A DNA stretch of 17,515 nucleotides from positions 1 through 17,515 of the forward strand of contig DATFWQ010000054.1 in assembly GCA_035259145.1 (NCBI GenBank), in the 5' to 3' direction. The position numbers and the translations under genes were made by a program. Of this stretch, positions 1 through 7,199 are shown piece after piece (position 1 is the first letter of the stretch; each line of letters begins with the position of its first letter). The notes below the pieces were generated by a model that saw nothing but the letters and a program-made list of their open reading frames with translations, searched no databases and was not told where the DNA came from. This DNA comes from CF-161 sp035259145. Its GTDB lineage: Bacteria > Chloroflexota > Dormibacteria > Dormibacterales > Dormibacteraceae.

Positions 1-505
1 CATAGCTCACCGTCTGCGAGCCGTTGCTGACGACGCCATTTTTGACCGCCAGCTGGCTCACCGGTGCGCCCAGCCGCGTCGAAGCGAGGGCCAGGAGCGC
101 GGCTCGGCCTTCGGCAGCAATCTGCCGCAGCTGAGTTCCAGCGACCTTGATCGACTGGCTGCCAAACGTGCCACCCTGGTCGGGTGTCACGTCGGTGTTG
201 CCAAGCACCATGCTGACGCTGGAGATGGGCACATCGAGCTCTTCTGCGACGATCTGGGCCAGGCCCGTCTGAACACCGTGTCCGAGCTCGACGTGGCCGC
301 TCCGTGCGACCACGGTCCCGTTCGCGTTTATTGTCAGCCAGCTGGCGAGCGCGGCGGGATTGGGCGTTGCATAGAAAGCTCCAGCGGCGATGGCTCTGGC
401 TGCGGTCTCGGCGAGTTCCAGCGGAACGCCGGCCATGACAACCAGAGCCCCGCCCGCCTTCATGAATCCGCGCCGGGTGAACCTCTTGTCTTTGATGATG
501 CTCAT
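1..505 (-). CDS. Molybdopterin-binding large subunit of an IorB/CoxL-type oxidoreductase (partial, N-terminus)
   Basis: Only the first 168 codons are present; the gene runs off the left edge. The start ATG (503-505) follows a TGAGG Shine-Dalgarno and lies 10 nt after the stop of the Fe-S subunit, so the two form an operon. Residues 9-16 hold a twin-arginine motif (TRRGFMK) followed by a hydrophobic stretch, i.e. a Tat signal that exports the folded cofactor-loaded enzyme. The segment around residues 68-90 (GHVELGHGVQTGLAQIVAEE) and the later GGTFGSQS are characteristic of the first molybdopterin-binding domain of the xanthine dehydrogenase/isoquinoline 1-oxidoreductase family (COG1529). Such subunits carry Mo bound to molybdopterin cytosine dinucleotide and hydroxylate N-heterocycles or aldehydes. 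The substrate cannot be read from this fragment. The family call is firm; the specific enzyme name is not. Confidence 0.88.
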   Translation of the reverse strand, partial: MSIIKDKRFTRRGFMKAGGALVVMAGVPLELAETAARAIAAGAFYATPNPAALASWLTINANGTVVARSGHVELGHGVQTGLAQIVAEELDVPISSVSMVLGNTDVTPDQGGTFGSQSIKVAGTQLRQIAAEGRAALLALASTRLGAPVSQLAVKNGVVSNGSQTVSY

Positions 506-515
506 CGTCTGAACC

Positions 516-1202
516 TCAGGCCATCGTCTTCGAAGCACGCTGTACCGCGGCGATGATGCTCATGTACGTGCCACACCGGCAGAGGTGCGGCGAGGGCGGA
601 GTGTTGGTGAAGGCGGTCCTGATCTGGGCTTCGCTCGGGTTGGGCGTCCTGGTGAGCAGGTCGACCGCCATGACGATCATCCCGTTCTGGCAGTAGCCGC
701 ACTGTGGTACCTGCTGGTCGATCCAGGCCTGCTGGACGGGGTGCAGTGTCTTCGCCGCCTGGGCCGCTGACAGACTTTTCTGCTTGGCCCACCGCGCCGC
801 CAGGCCCTCCAGGGTCGTCACCTCTTCGGTGAGGCTCGTCCAGTTCGTTATGCACGACCGCGTCTCTCTGTCACCTACCAGCACAGCGCACGCCCCGCAC
901 TCACCCAGCCCACAACCGAACTTGGGACCCTTCATGCCCAGCTCGTCGCGCAGGACGTACAGAAGTGGCGTGTCGGCCGCCGACTGAACCCGGTGGGTGG
1001 CGCCGTTCACTCTGATAGAGCCTTTTGGAATCGCTTGCTGGTTCCGGACGAACTCGGTCACGCCGGCAGCCACACCCGCAGCCACAACGGCGGCACCACC
1101 AATCCCGGCGGCGATCTTGGCGCGGCGTGCGCCGTCTGCTGCGGCCTTGACGTCGGCGGCGTTCGGCGGCTCTACCGGGGGCCGCTCCGTCTGGTCGTCC
1201 AT
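516..1202 (-). CDS. [2Fe-2S] small subunit of the molybdenum hydroxylase (IorA/CoxS-type), with N-terminal membrane/Tat segment
   Basis: The 228-aa protein carries two [2Fe-2S] clusters that pass electrons away from the molybdenum site of its partner. The plant-ferredoxin-type cluster ligands are C97, C102, C105 and C117 (motif CGLGECGAC); the second, four-helix domain has C168, C171, C208 and C210 (CGYC and CRC). Usual IorA subunits are about 150-160 aa; the surplus here is an N-terminal extension of about 60 residues. It contains an RR pair at 26-27 and a hydrophobic Ala/Gly/Val helix at about 29-51, which looks like a Tat signal or uncleaved membrane anchor. The start ATG is preceded by GGAGG (about 10 nt away). 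It lies 10 nt upstream of the Tat-exported large subunit, so both probably act outside the cytoplasmic membrane. No FAD subunit is adjacent, as in IorAB-type enzymes that use other electron acceptors. Confidence 0.92.
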   Translation of the reverse strand: MDDQTERPPVEPPNAADVKAAADGARRAKIAAGIGGAAVVAAGVAAGVTEFVRNQQAIPKGSIRVNGATHRVQSAADTPLLYVLRDELGMKGPKFGCGLGECGACAVLVGDRETRSCITNWTSLTEEVTTLEGLAARWAKQKSLSAAQAAKTLHPVQQAWIDQQVPQCGYCQNGMIVMAVDLLTRTPNPSEAQIRTAFTNTPPSPHLCRCGTYMSIIAAVQRASKTMA

Positions 1203-1274
1203 CTGTTGACCACCTCCACCACTGTGTTCCTCTCAAGGGCTGGCGAGCGGCAGATGTAAAGGAGGGCTGACTGT

Positions 1275-1301
1275 CCTCCCCAGCGTTACGGACCTCCCCA
1301 G
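1275..1301. promoter_or_regulatory. Direct repeats in the divergent iorAB-like/AraC intergenic region
   Basis: CCTCCCCAG occurs at 1275-1283 and again at 1293-1301, an 18-bp offset, with a third partial match (GTCCCTCC, 1301-1308). Tandem direct repeats are the usual form of AraC-family operators. The site lies between the oxidoreductase operon and the AraC gene, so it is a candidate binding site for that regulator. Binding is inference. Confidence 0.3.
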
Positions 1302-1370
1302 TCCCTCCGGTCTATGGTCTTTCGATTATCACCCCTTTCATGCATGCACGCGCATGTATCCGCTCCTTCG

Positions 1371-1376
1371 TACCCT
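1371..1376 (+). promoter_or_regulatory. -10 hexamer TACCCT for a leaderless AraC-family gene
   Basis: TACCCT ends 7 nt before GTG 1384. It matches TANNNT, and the spacing puts the transcription start on or next to the start codon. I see no convincing -35 element. The same arrangement recurs at several other genes in this window. Confidence 0.5.
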
Positions 1377-1383
1377 TGGGGCC

Positions 1384-2184
1384 GTGAGTCTCAGGTCGGG
1401 CGGGGTCCTCAACCTGCGAGCGGGTCAAGAGTGGTTCGACCACTCGCTGCACCCCACAGCGCCGGAGCTCTCCGAGCTGGTCGAGCATTACTGGTCGGTC
1501 CGCTGGGATCGCCGCGGTCGCGATCCCTACCCCCAGCACACGCTGTCCAACGCGGCTGTACATCTCGTCATCGACGGGGACCGGTCCAGGATCCAGGGCG
1601 TTGTCACAGGGAGGTTCACGGCACTTCTCGAGGGGAAGGGTCGAGTGTTCGGCATCAAGTTCCGGCCCGCGGGCTTCCGCCCGTTCCTGGGGTCGTCAGT
1701 CAGCGCGCTGACCGACGGTTCGGTGGCCGTGTCCGACGTTTTCGGACGGCCGGGTGACGCGCTCGTCGACGAGATCCTGTCACTCGACGACGAACCGGCG
1801 ATGGCGATGGTATCCGACGGGTTCCTCAGCGCGAGGCTGCCTCCACCAGACGCGAACGTGGGCTACATAAACCGGATCGTCGGGCTCATCGTCAGCGACC
1901 GTTCGATAACGCACGTCGACGACGTGGTGAATCGGGTCGGTGTTGGTAAGCGAACCCTGCAGCGGCTCTTCAGCGACTACGTCGGAGTGACCCCTAAATG
2001 GGTCATCCAGCGGTACCGGCTCCATGAGGCGGCCGACCGGCTGGCCGGCGGCCATGAAGTGAATGTCGCCGCCCTAGCTCAGGACCTTGGCTACTTCGAC
2101 CAGGCGCACTTCGTCCGCGACTTCAAGGCCATCGTGGGCAAACCGCCGTCGGAGTATGCTCGCGCCGCATCTGGTCGTTCGTAG
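1384..2184 (+). CDS. AraC-family transcriptional regulator
   Basis: The C-terminal ~100 residues form a double helix-turn-helix of AraC/XylS type: the first HTH spans the VDDVVNRVGVGKRTLQRLF segment, the second VAALAQDLGYFDQAHFVRDF, followed by the typical 'GKPPSEYAR' end. The N-terminal ~150 residues, with HPTAPELSELVEHYWSVRW, resemble the ligand-sensing N-domain (DUF6597-like) found in many actinobacterial AraC regulators. An upstream ATG at 1354 is in frame but has no ribosome-binding site. I prefer GTG 1384 because a TACCCT -10 lies exactly 7 nt before it (leaderless); this gives 266 aa. It is divergent from the molybdenum hydroxylase operon and probably controls it, though that link rests on position only. 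Confidence 0.9.
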   Translation: MSLRSGGVLNLRAGQEWFDHSLHPTAPELSELVEHYWSVRWDRRGRDPYPQHTLSNAAVHLVIDGDRSRIQGVVTGRFTALLEGKGRVFGIKFRPAGFRPFLGSSVSALTDGSVAVSDVFGRPGDALVDEILSLDDEPAMAMVSDGFLSARLPPPDANVGYINRIVGLIVSDRSITHVDDVVNRVGVGKRTLQRLFSDYVGVTPKWVIQRYRLHEAADRLAGGHEVNVAALAQDLGYFDQAHFVRDFKAIVGKPPSEYARAASGRS

Positions 2185-2211
2185 GGCGGCGATCCCAGCG
2201 TCACGGCCGCC
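2185..2211 (+). terminator. Weak stem-loop after the AraC gene
   Basis: GGCGGC (2185-2190) pairs with GCCGCC (2206-2211) across a 15-nt loop directly after the TAG stop. There is no T-run. It could help end the transcript, but in such GC-rich DNA it could also be chance. Confidence 0.2.
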
Positions 2212-2504
2212 GGCCCGTCAACCATCTCTGTCGCCCGCTGACTTCGAGCGACCTCCCGGGTCCAATAGCGCTGCGTCATGCGTCAAAGCACGGGCATGGG
2301 ATTGCGTCGCAGCACGCCACGAGTGCTGTCTTCCGTGTGTACGATGATCGGCTGTCGGCGGTCGCCGGCGCAGCCCGGGCATACCAGGGGGGCGGTCGAT
2401 CATACTTCACGCTCCAGTACCGTCTTCGTCTCTGAACGCGCACTGGCCGGAGCGCGGGAGCCGCGCAGTACATAAACCTTGAGAAGCGGAAGTGGGAGAG
2501 GCAC
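2212..2504. other. Intergenic region without a convincing gene
   Basis: About 290 bp between the AraC gene and the W-repeat protein gene. Short open frames exist on both strands, but they have no ribosome-binding site and no recognisable protein. The only regulatory hint is the AT-rich TACATA at 2469-2474, a possible -10 for the gene at 2505, which would give a short 5' leader containing GGGAGAGG. No -35 is evident. Confidence 0.4.
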
Positions 2505-3893
2505 ATGAGCCCGGAAAACGCCACAACGGCAACTGGTGAGGTCGAGACCACCGGCAACGGAGGCTCAAGCTCGCGACGGCTGCTCTCAGGCGACGGCGCC
2601 TGGTGGTGGAACGGCCGCCGTTGGGTCCCCGCGACGACCGAAGACGGCCTCTGGAAATGGGATGGCTCCCGCTGGAGGGGTACCGTCGACCTGGAAGGCA
2701 AGCGGCCGGAGGACCTGGCAACCACGCTGGCTCTTCTGGCCGAGGACAGGTACGCCGAAGCCGGTGCGATCCTCGCGCAGCGGGCGCACGAGTGGCAGCC
2801 GGACGGAGGCCTCCGTGACCTGGTCGAGCGTTCGTACGAGGCCGGCGGCCGCCTCAACCGCCTCGGAGACGGCATGCAGTCGGACGGTAGGGGCGGCTTC
2901 CGGCGGCGCATCGGTCCGGACGATCGCCGGCACATCGAAGACGAGCGCTCGTCACTGGCCGCCGAGCACCACTCGCTGCTGGTACGTCTCGGCCGCAGCG
3001 CTCCCCAGCCCAGCATCAAAGAGGCAGATGATCTGCTAGGGGCCGCGCGGCTTCTCGACGAGCGCGCAGCCCTGATGACCGCCGGCCTGGCAGAGGTGGA
3101 CGAGGCCGAGCGAATGCGCGCGGACGCCGCGGCCGCCGCCCAGCGGGAGCTCGCCGCCTCCGAAGAGGCTCGTCTGCGCGCCCTGCAAGAGGCTCGCCGC
3201 GCCGTCGAGGCCGCGGAGTCGGCGCATGCCTGGGCGGTGGCGGAGGCTCGCGCCCGCCTGCGCAGCGTGCTGACGCCCGGCTCTGGTGAGCTGAAGGCCG
3301 GCCTTGGGCCGCTCCGCCTCCACGCCAATCTGCTGGAGACGCCGACCGGGCGGGTGCCCGCTGCCGGCGCGACGGCCTACGTCGCGACGGCGCAGTCGCT
3401 CTGGAGCAAGCACCGGCGGGAGCTGGCGGACCTGGTCCTGCTCGAGGCCCCCGAGTCCGAGACGTTCCTGGAGGCGCTCACCGAGGGCGGCTCGACGCTG
3501 TTCCTGCTCGTCGTCGGCCGCACTGGCACTGCGCTCTGGCCGTGCCCCGCGGGCCAGGAGAAGGCCGCTCAGCGCTTCGCCACCGTGGTGACCGAGCACG
3601 CCAAGGATGCCGGCCCTACCGAAGGAGACCGCGAGGAGAAGTCGGGCCAGGCGGAAGGCGAGCTGGACCACGTCACTCGGGACCGCTCGCCGATCGAGGC
3701 TGCGGAGGCGGAGCTGGCGCGCGTCGAGGCTGACCCTGGTCTGCTGGGCGCCATCGACGACGCCCGCGAGCGCTTGAATCGAGCCAGAGCCGACACCCCC
3801 GAACTGATCGAAGCTCGCCGAAAGGTGCTGGAGCTGGCCCGCCGGATGGTGGCTCCTCCTGAGCCGCTCCGGGCGGCCACGCCGGTTCACTGA
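2505..3893 (+). CDS. Unknown protein: two W-[DN]-G-x-x-W repeats, coiled coil, possible PH-like domain
   Basis: I do not recognise this 462-aa protein. The ATG has a good Shine-Dalgarno (GGGAGAGG, 2494-2501). Residues 31-40 and 48-57 are two tryptophan-rich repeats (GAWWWNGRRW, GLWKWDGSRW) of the W-x-x-[DN]-G-x-x-W kind also seen in DUF2510-like actinobacterial proteins, where they precede other domains. Residues ~172-256 are an Ala/Glu/Arg-rich coiled coil. Residues ~257-368 look globular: alternating strands (VLLEAP, TLFLLVVG, TALWPCP) and a final amphipathic helix (QEKAAQRFATVV), a layout that recalls bacterial PH-like domains; this fold guess is weak. Residues ~396-449 are a second charged helix. 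There is no signal peptide or membrane segment, so it should be cytoplasmic or peripheral. It stands alone, with own leader and downstream hairpins. GC-rich third positions agree with a genuine gene. Confidence 0.8.
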   Translation: MSPENATTATGEVETTGNGGSSSRRLLSGDGAWWWNGRRWVPATTEDGLWKWDGSRWRGTVDLEGKRPEDLATTLALLAEDRYAEAGAILAQRAHEWQPDGGLRDLVERSYEAGGRLNRLGDGMQSDGRGGFRRRIGPDDRRHIEDERSSLAAEHHSLLVRLGRSAPQPSIKEADDLLGAARLLDERAALMTAGLAEVDEAERMRADAAAAAQRELAASEEARLRALQEARRAVEAAESAHAWAVAEARARLRSVLTPGSGELKAGLGPLRLHANLLETPTGRVPAAGATAYVATAQSLWSKHRRELADLVLLEAPESETFLEALTEGGSTLFLLVVGRTGTALWPCPAGQEKAAQRFATVVTEHAKDAGPTEGDREEKSGQAEGELDHVTRDRSPIEAAEAELARVEADPGLLGAIDDARERLNRARADTPELIEARRKVLELARRMVAPPEPLRAATPVH

Positions 3894-3896
3894 CAG

Positions 3897-3950
3897 TCAC
3901 GCAGGCGTGAGCTGAGTCCGCGGTAGCTCAGCGTCGCCCGGCGCTGGGCG
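3897..3950 (+). terminator. Three consecutive stem-loops between the W-repeat gene and the Nudix gene
   Basis: Directly after the stop are TCACGC-AG-GCGTGA (3897-3910), GCTGAG-N10-CTCAGC (3911-3932) and CGCCC-N6-GGGCG (3935-3950). They are nearly back to back and occupy most of the gap. No T-tract follows, so this is either an atypical terminator cluster or a protein-binding array of dyads. Confidence 0.35.
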
Positions 3951-3971
3951 TGGCTCCCCGGCCCGATTCGG

Positions 3972-3977
3972 CACAAT
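3972..3977 (+). promoter_or_regulatory. -10-like hexamer CACAAT for a leaderless Nudix gene
   Basis: CACAAT ends 6 nt before GTG 3984. No Shine-Dalgarno is present upstream of that GTG. The element is one substitution from TANNNT and is spaced as in the other leaderless candidates here. Confidence 0.35.
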
Positions 3978-3983
3978 GCGGAC

Positions 3984-4433
3984 GTGGAGGCGCCGCTACC
4001 GGCGCGCGAGCAGCGCGTCGCCGCCTACGCGGTCTGTATTCGCGACCGCGCCCTCCTTATGGCCCGCTTCGTCGACCCCGAGGGGCCCATCTGGACGCTG
4101 CCCGGGGGAGGCATCGAGCACGGCGAGGACCCGGCCGACGCGGTGCTGCGCGAGCTCAGCGAGGAGACCGGCTACGTGGGGCGCCGGGTGCGGCTGCTGG
4201 GCATCCACTCGGCGCGCAGGCTGTACGCCCGCGGATCCGGGAACGCCGTGGATCACCACGCGCTGCGCATCGTGTACGAAGTGACCATCGAGGGCGGCGT
4301 CCTGCGGAACGAGGTCGGCGGCTCGACCGACCGCGCCGGGTGGTTCCCGCTCGACCATGTCGACCAGGTCCACCACGCAGGCCTGGTTGACGTCGGCCTC
4401 GCCATGCACAGCGCCGCGGCCGGCCGCCCCTGA
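3984..4433 (+). CDS. Nudix hydrolase
   Basis: The 149-aa protein has a perfect Nudix box, G-x5-E-x7-R-E-x2-E-E-x-G: G42, E48, R56, E57, E60, E61 and G63, preceded by the usual WTLPGGG strand. The glutamates bind Mg2+ and catalyse hydrolysis of a nucleoside diphosphate linked to a variable group X. The substrate cannot be predicted; candidates are oxidised nucleotides, ADP-ribose or other dinucleotides. The length is normal for a single-domain Nudix enzyme. The start is GTG 3984; an overlapping ATG at 3976 is in another frame. No Shine-Dalgarno is seen, but CACAAT lies 6 nt upstream, suggesting a leaderless mRNA. It is convergent with the P-type ATPase gene and has no operon partner. Confidence 0.93.
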   Translation: MEAPLPAREQRVAAYAVCIRDRALLMARFVDPEGPIWTLPGGGIEHGEDPADAVLRELSEETGYVGRRVRLLGIHSARRLYARGSGNAVDHHALRIVYEVTIEGGVLRNEVGGSTDRAGWFPLDHVDQVHHAGLVDVGLAMHSAAAGRP

Positions 4434-4437
4434 CCTG

Positions 4438-4452
4438 CCGGCTCTCAGCCGG
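4438..4452. terminator. Hairpin between convergent Nudix and P-type ATPase genes
   Basis: CCGGCT (4438-4443), loop CTC, AGCCGG (4447-4452). The perfect 6-bp GC stem sits where both genes end and includes the ATPase stop codon. It is symmetric, so it could serve both strands; there is no T-run. Confidence 0.4.
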
Positions 4453-6970
4453 TCCTGAGCCGCTTCACACCTTCCAGCCAGAGCGGCGCCACCACGCCGG
4501 CCACTACCGCCGACGCGCCGACCAGGACCGGCACCCGGCCCGCATGCAGCAGACCTGCCAGCGACGGCGAGGCGAGCAACGAGAGCGCGATGGCGCTTGC
4601 CGCTGTCGCCCAGGCGGCCATGGCCGGGTTGGAGCGAAGGTCGGAGAGGACGAGCGGCCGCCTCTCCCAGACCATCACGAAACCGAGCGCCACGTGGCCG
4701 ATCAGCCAGCAAACCAGCGCCACCGTGCGGGCGCCGGTCACCCCCAGTGATGGCAGCGCCACAAGGTAGGCGCCTGCAACGAGACCTGCAAGCGTCATGC
4801 CTCCGGCGACGACGGCGGCGAGCATGGGCCGATCAACGAGGTGGGCGGTCGGATCGCGCGGCCGGCGGCGCATGAGGTCGGACTCGGGCGCAAGGTTCAC
4901 GAAGGCCACCGCGGCGCCCAGGTCCATGAGCAGCTCGAGGATCACGATCTGCACCGGGTTGAACGGGAGTGGTCTCCCAATCAGGACCATGGCCAGCGAC
5001 ACTGTCACGAGGGCGAGCTTGACGGCAAGGTAGTAGCGAAGCGCCTTGCGCAGGTTCTCGTAGAGGCGCCGCCCCTCGGCTGCAGCGCTGGCGAGCGTCG
5101 CGAAGTTGTCGTCGGCGAGGACGAGATCGGCCGCTTCACGGGCTACGTCGCTCCCGGTGCGCCCCATGGCGACTCCGATGGCGGCCGCCTCCAGAGCGGG
5201 GGCGTCGTTGACTCCGTCGCCCGTTACCGCGACAACGTGTCCTGATGCCGCCGCCGCGCGGACCAGGCGCAGCTTGTCCTCCGGGCGGGCGCGAGCGATC
5301 ACACAGCCGCTGGCCGCTCGCGACGCGAGCTCTGCATCGCTCCAGCCTCGCGTCTGGGCGGCGATGAAGGTCGGCCCGGCGAGGCCGGCCTCCCGAGCTA
5401 CGGCAGCAGCCGTCGCCGGTTGGTCGCCAGTCACCATGGTCACGCTCACCCCCGCGCCGAGCAGCTCGCGTACGGCCTGAGGGACTGCGGCCCGAAGGGG
5501 ATCGCTGAACGCCATCAGACCCTCGAAAACCAGGTCCCGTTCCAGCTGCGACGGTATGCCAGGAGGAGGGCCCGTGATCGTCCGAGAAGCCACGGCCAGG
5601 ACGCGGGCGCCGCCGGCGGTCAGCATGGCTGCGGCCGCTATCACCCGGCTTCGCAGGTCACTGTCGAACGGCTCCTCGGTTCCGTCGGCTGTCCGCCAGT
5701 AAGCCGCCCGGACCAGCACGGTTTCAGGCGCGCCCTTCAGCCCGAGCACCAGTGCTTCATGGAAGTGGACCAGACCCGATGCCATCCGTCGCTCGCTGTC
5801 GAAGCTGAAGCGGACGATCGGCTCCGGCCACCGCGGGCTCGTCACGCGCCGTACCGCCTGGTCGATGGGATCTGCGAGCCGTGAGTCTTGCCCCGACGGG
5901 CCCTCGCTGGCCAGCCGGGCCAGCTGTCTGACACGCTCGACCTGCCCCGACTGCTCGGGGAGTGACTCGATGACTTCGGAAGCGGTCACAACGGCGGTCA
6001 GGCTGATCTGGTTTTCGGTCAGGGTGCCGGTCTTGTCCGTGCACACCAGCGTGGTCGCGCCCAGCGTCTCGGCGGCGCTCAGATGACGGACAATCGCTCC
6101 TCGCCGGGCGAGCCGTTTCGACCCCAGGACCAGGACGATCACGAGCAGGATGGGCAGGCCGGCAGGGATGGTGGCGACCGCCAGGGTGGGCGCGCTGAGC
6201 AGCATCTCGCGCACGTTCTGTCCCCTGATGACACCGATCAGCGGCGCCAGCACACTCGCGGATACAGCGGCGATCAGCAGCCCGTTGGTCAGGCCGATCA
6301 TCTGTCGCTGCAGTGGGGTCTGTTGGGCACTGGTGGCTTCGACCATCGCCGACACCCGGCCGAGCGTTGATTCCCGCCCGGCGGCGGTTACGACCGCCGT
6401 GCCGCGACCCCTGAGCACGTACGTTCCTGCCTTGAGCTGGCTGAACACGTGGTCGCCGGGTCTCCTGCTGACCGGCTGCGACTCCCCGGTGACGAGCGAC
6501 TCGTCGATCAGGAGCTCTTCGGCTTCGATCAGACGGGCGTCCGATGGTATCCGGGAGCCGGCCGTGAGCGCGATCACGTCGTCGCGGACCAGCTCCTCCG
6601 GTGTCACCTCCCGAAGCTTCTGGTCACGCCAGACCAGTGCCCTCGGTGCCGAGAGCGCAGACAGCGAGGCGATGGCGCGGCCGGCGCGCCATTCGACCCA
6701 GGCCTCGACCACGGCGACCATGACGACGACCGCGAAGATGATCGCGGCGTCCCGAAGTGCCCCCAGCAGGGCATAGATCACACCCACGGCGAGCAGGAGG
6801 AGGAGCAACCGTTCAATCAACGAAGCACGCAGGTGCTTGCGGAGCGGCCGTTCGAACTGACGGCGACCCCTCTTGCGATCTCTGCCTGAGCGGCGCGCGG
6901 CGGCCTCGGCGCTGGTCAGGCCCCGGCTGGCGCCGATGAACATCTGGGGCGCCGTGTGCACATCACTCAC
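4445..6970 (-). CDS. Cation-transporting P-type ATPase (P2A-like, ion uncertain)
   Basis: The 841-aa protein has the full P-type set: actuator loop TGES (161-164), phosphorylation site DKTGTLT with D312, nucleotide-domain KGAPE (412-416), TGD (514-516) and the hinge TGDGVNDAP (583-591). Membrane pairs lie at ~52-92, then ~230-285, and six helices follow ~645. There is no N-terminal metal-binding domain or CPC motif, so it is not a P1B heavy-metal pump; overall arrangement is closest to Ca2+-type P2A pumps. However, M4 reads PAGLP instead of PEGLP, M5 has K651 at the SERCA N768 position, and M6 has E679/D683 in place of N796/D800. Calcium transport should therefore not be assumed. Start GTG 6970 is most likely; in-frame alternatives are GTG 6961 and ATG 6943, none with a clear Shine-Dalgarno. 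Confidence 0.92.
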   Translation of the reverse strand: MSDVHTAPQMFIGASRGLTSAEAAARRSGRDRKRGRRQFERPLRKHLRASLIERLLLLLLAVGVIYALLGALRDAAIIFAVVVMVAVVEAWVEWRAGRAIASLSALSAPRALVWRDQKLREVTPEELVRDDVIALTAGSRIPSDARLIEAEELLIDESLVTGESQPVSRRPGDHVFSQLKAGTYVLRGRGTAVVTAAGRESTLGRVSAMVEATSAQQTPLQRQMIGLTNGLLIAAVSASVLAPLIGVIRGQNVREMLLSAPTLAVATIPAGLPILLVIVLVLGSKRLARRGAIVRHLSAAETLGATTLVCTDKTGTLTENQISLTAVVTASEVIESLPEQSGQVERVRQLARLASEGPSGQDSRLADPIDQAVRRVTSPRWPEPIVRFSFDSERRMASGLVHFHEALVLGLKGAPETVLVRAAYWRTADGTEEPFDSDLRSRVIAAAAMLTAGGARVLAVASRTITGPPPGIPSQLERDLVFEGLMAFSDPLRAAVPQAVRELLGAGVSVTMVTGDQPATAAAVAREAGLAGPTFIAAQTRGWSDAELASRAASGCVIARARPEDKLRLVRAAAASGHVVAVTGDGVNDAPALEAAAIGVAMGRTGSDVAREAADLVLADDNFATLASAAAEGRRLYENLRKALRYYLAVKLALVTVSLAMVLIGRPLPFNPVQIVILELLMDLGAAVAFVNLAPESDLMRRRPRDPTAHLVDRPMLAAVVAGGMTLAGLVAGAYLVALPSLGVTGARTVALVCWLIGHVALGFVMVWERRPLVLSDLRSNPAMAAWATAASAIALSLLASPSLAGLLHAGRVPVLVGASAVVAGVVAPLWLEGVKRLRTG

Positions 6971-7000
6971 TGCGGGACGTTCCGTAATGATCGCGGTTTG

Positions 7001-7018
7001 GGCAGCGGTCGTGCTGCC
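7001..7018. promoter_or_regulatory. Inverted repeat in the ATPase/micro-ORF divergent gap
   Basis: GGCAGC (7001-7006) and GCTGCC (7013-7018) form a perfect 6-bp dyad with a 6-bp spacer in the 76-bp gap between the ATPase start and the ATG at 7047. It is a possible operator for one or both genes. This is inference from symmetry and position. Confidence 0.3.
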
Positions 7019-7033
7019 GCGTTCGGACCCGAG

Positions 7034-7039
7034 TAGCCT
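7034..7039 (+). promoter_or_regulatory. -10 hexamer TAGCCT for a leaderless transcript starting at 7047
   Basis: TAGCCT ends 7 nt before ATG 7047. The identical hexamer and spacing precede the M24 peptidase gene on the other strand, which argues for a real promoter type and for ATG 7047 as a translated start. Confidence 0.5.
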
Positions 7040-7046
7040 CTGTCCG

Positions 7047-7199
7047 ATGAACGCTGCCGCTGACGGCGCGAGGCTGGAAGACCTGCCCGACGACGACGCC
7101 TGCGCTCGGGAAGCCGCGATTCGATCTCATGGCTGCGCCGCGCACGAAGTCGAACCGCTGCTGCTCTGCGGTTCCGGATCTCCGGAGGCGCTCCGGTGA
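7047..7199 (+). CDS. 50-aa micro-ORF coupled to the cyclase gene
   Basis: I do not recognise this protein. The reading frame is open further upstream, but ATG 7047 is preceded at 7 nt by TAGCCT and by no Shine-Dalgarno, the leaderless layout seen elsewhere in the window. It encodes an acidic N-terminal half (LEDLPDDD) and three cysteines, with no membrane segment or known motif. Its TGA (7197-7199) overlaps the GTG of the cyclase gene (7196-7198), so ribosomes finishing it are placed to reinitiate there. It may be a functional small protein, or only a leader peptide whose translation sets cyclase expression. It could also be an untranslated 5' leader; the promoter and overlap argue against that, but not conclusively. 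Confidence 0.4.
   Translation: MNAAADGARLEDLPDDDACAREAAIRSHGCAAHEVEPLLLCGSGSPEALR

Noticed and set aside
2276..3328. Long minus-strand open frame (350 codons) opposite the W-repeat gene
   Set aside because: Composition is almost all Arg, Ser and Ala, the usual antisense shadow of a GC-rich gene. The plus-strand frame has a Shine-Dalgarno and sensible protein features.
3036..3890. Second long minus-strand open frame (284 codons) opposite the same gene
   Set aside because: Low-complexity Arg/Gly/Leu composition and no ribosome-binding site or recognisable domain.
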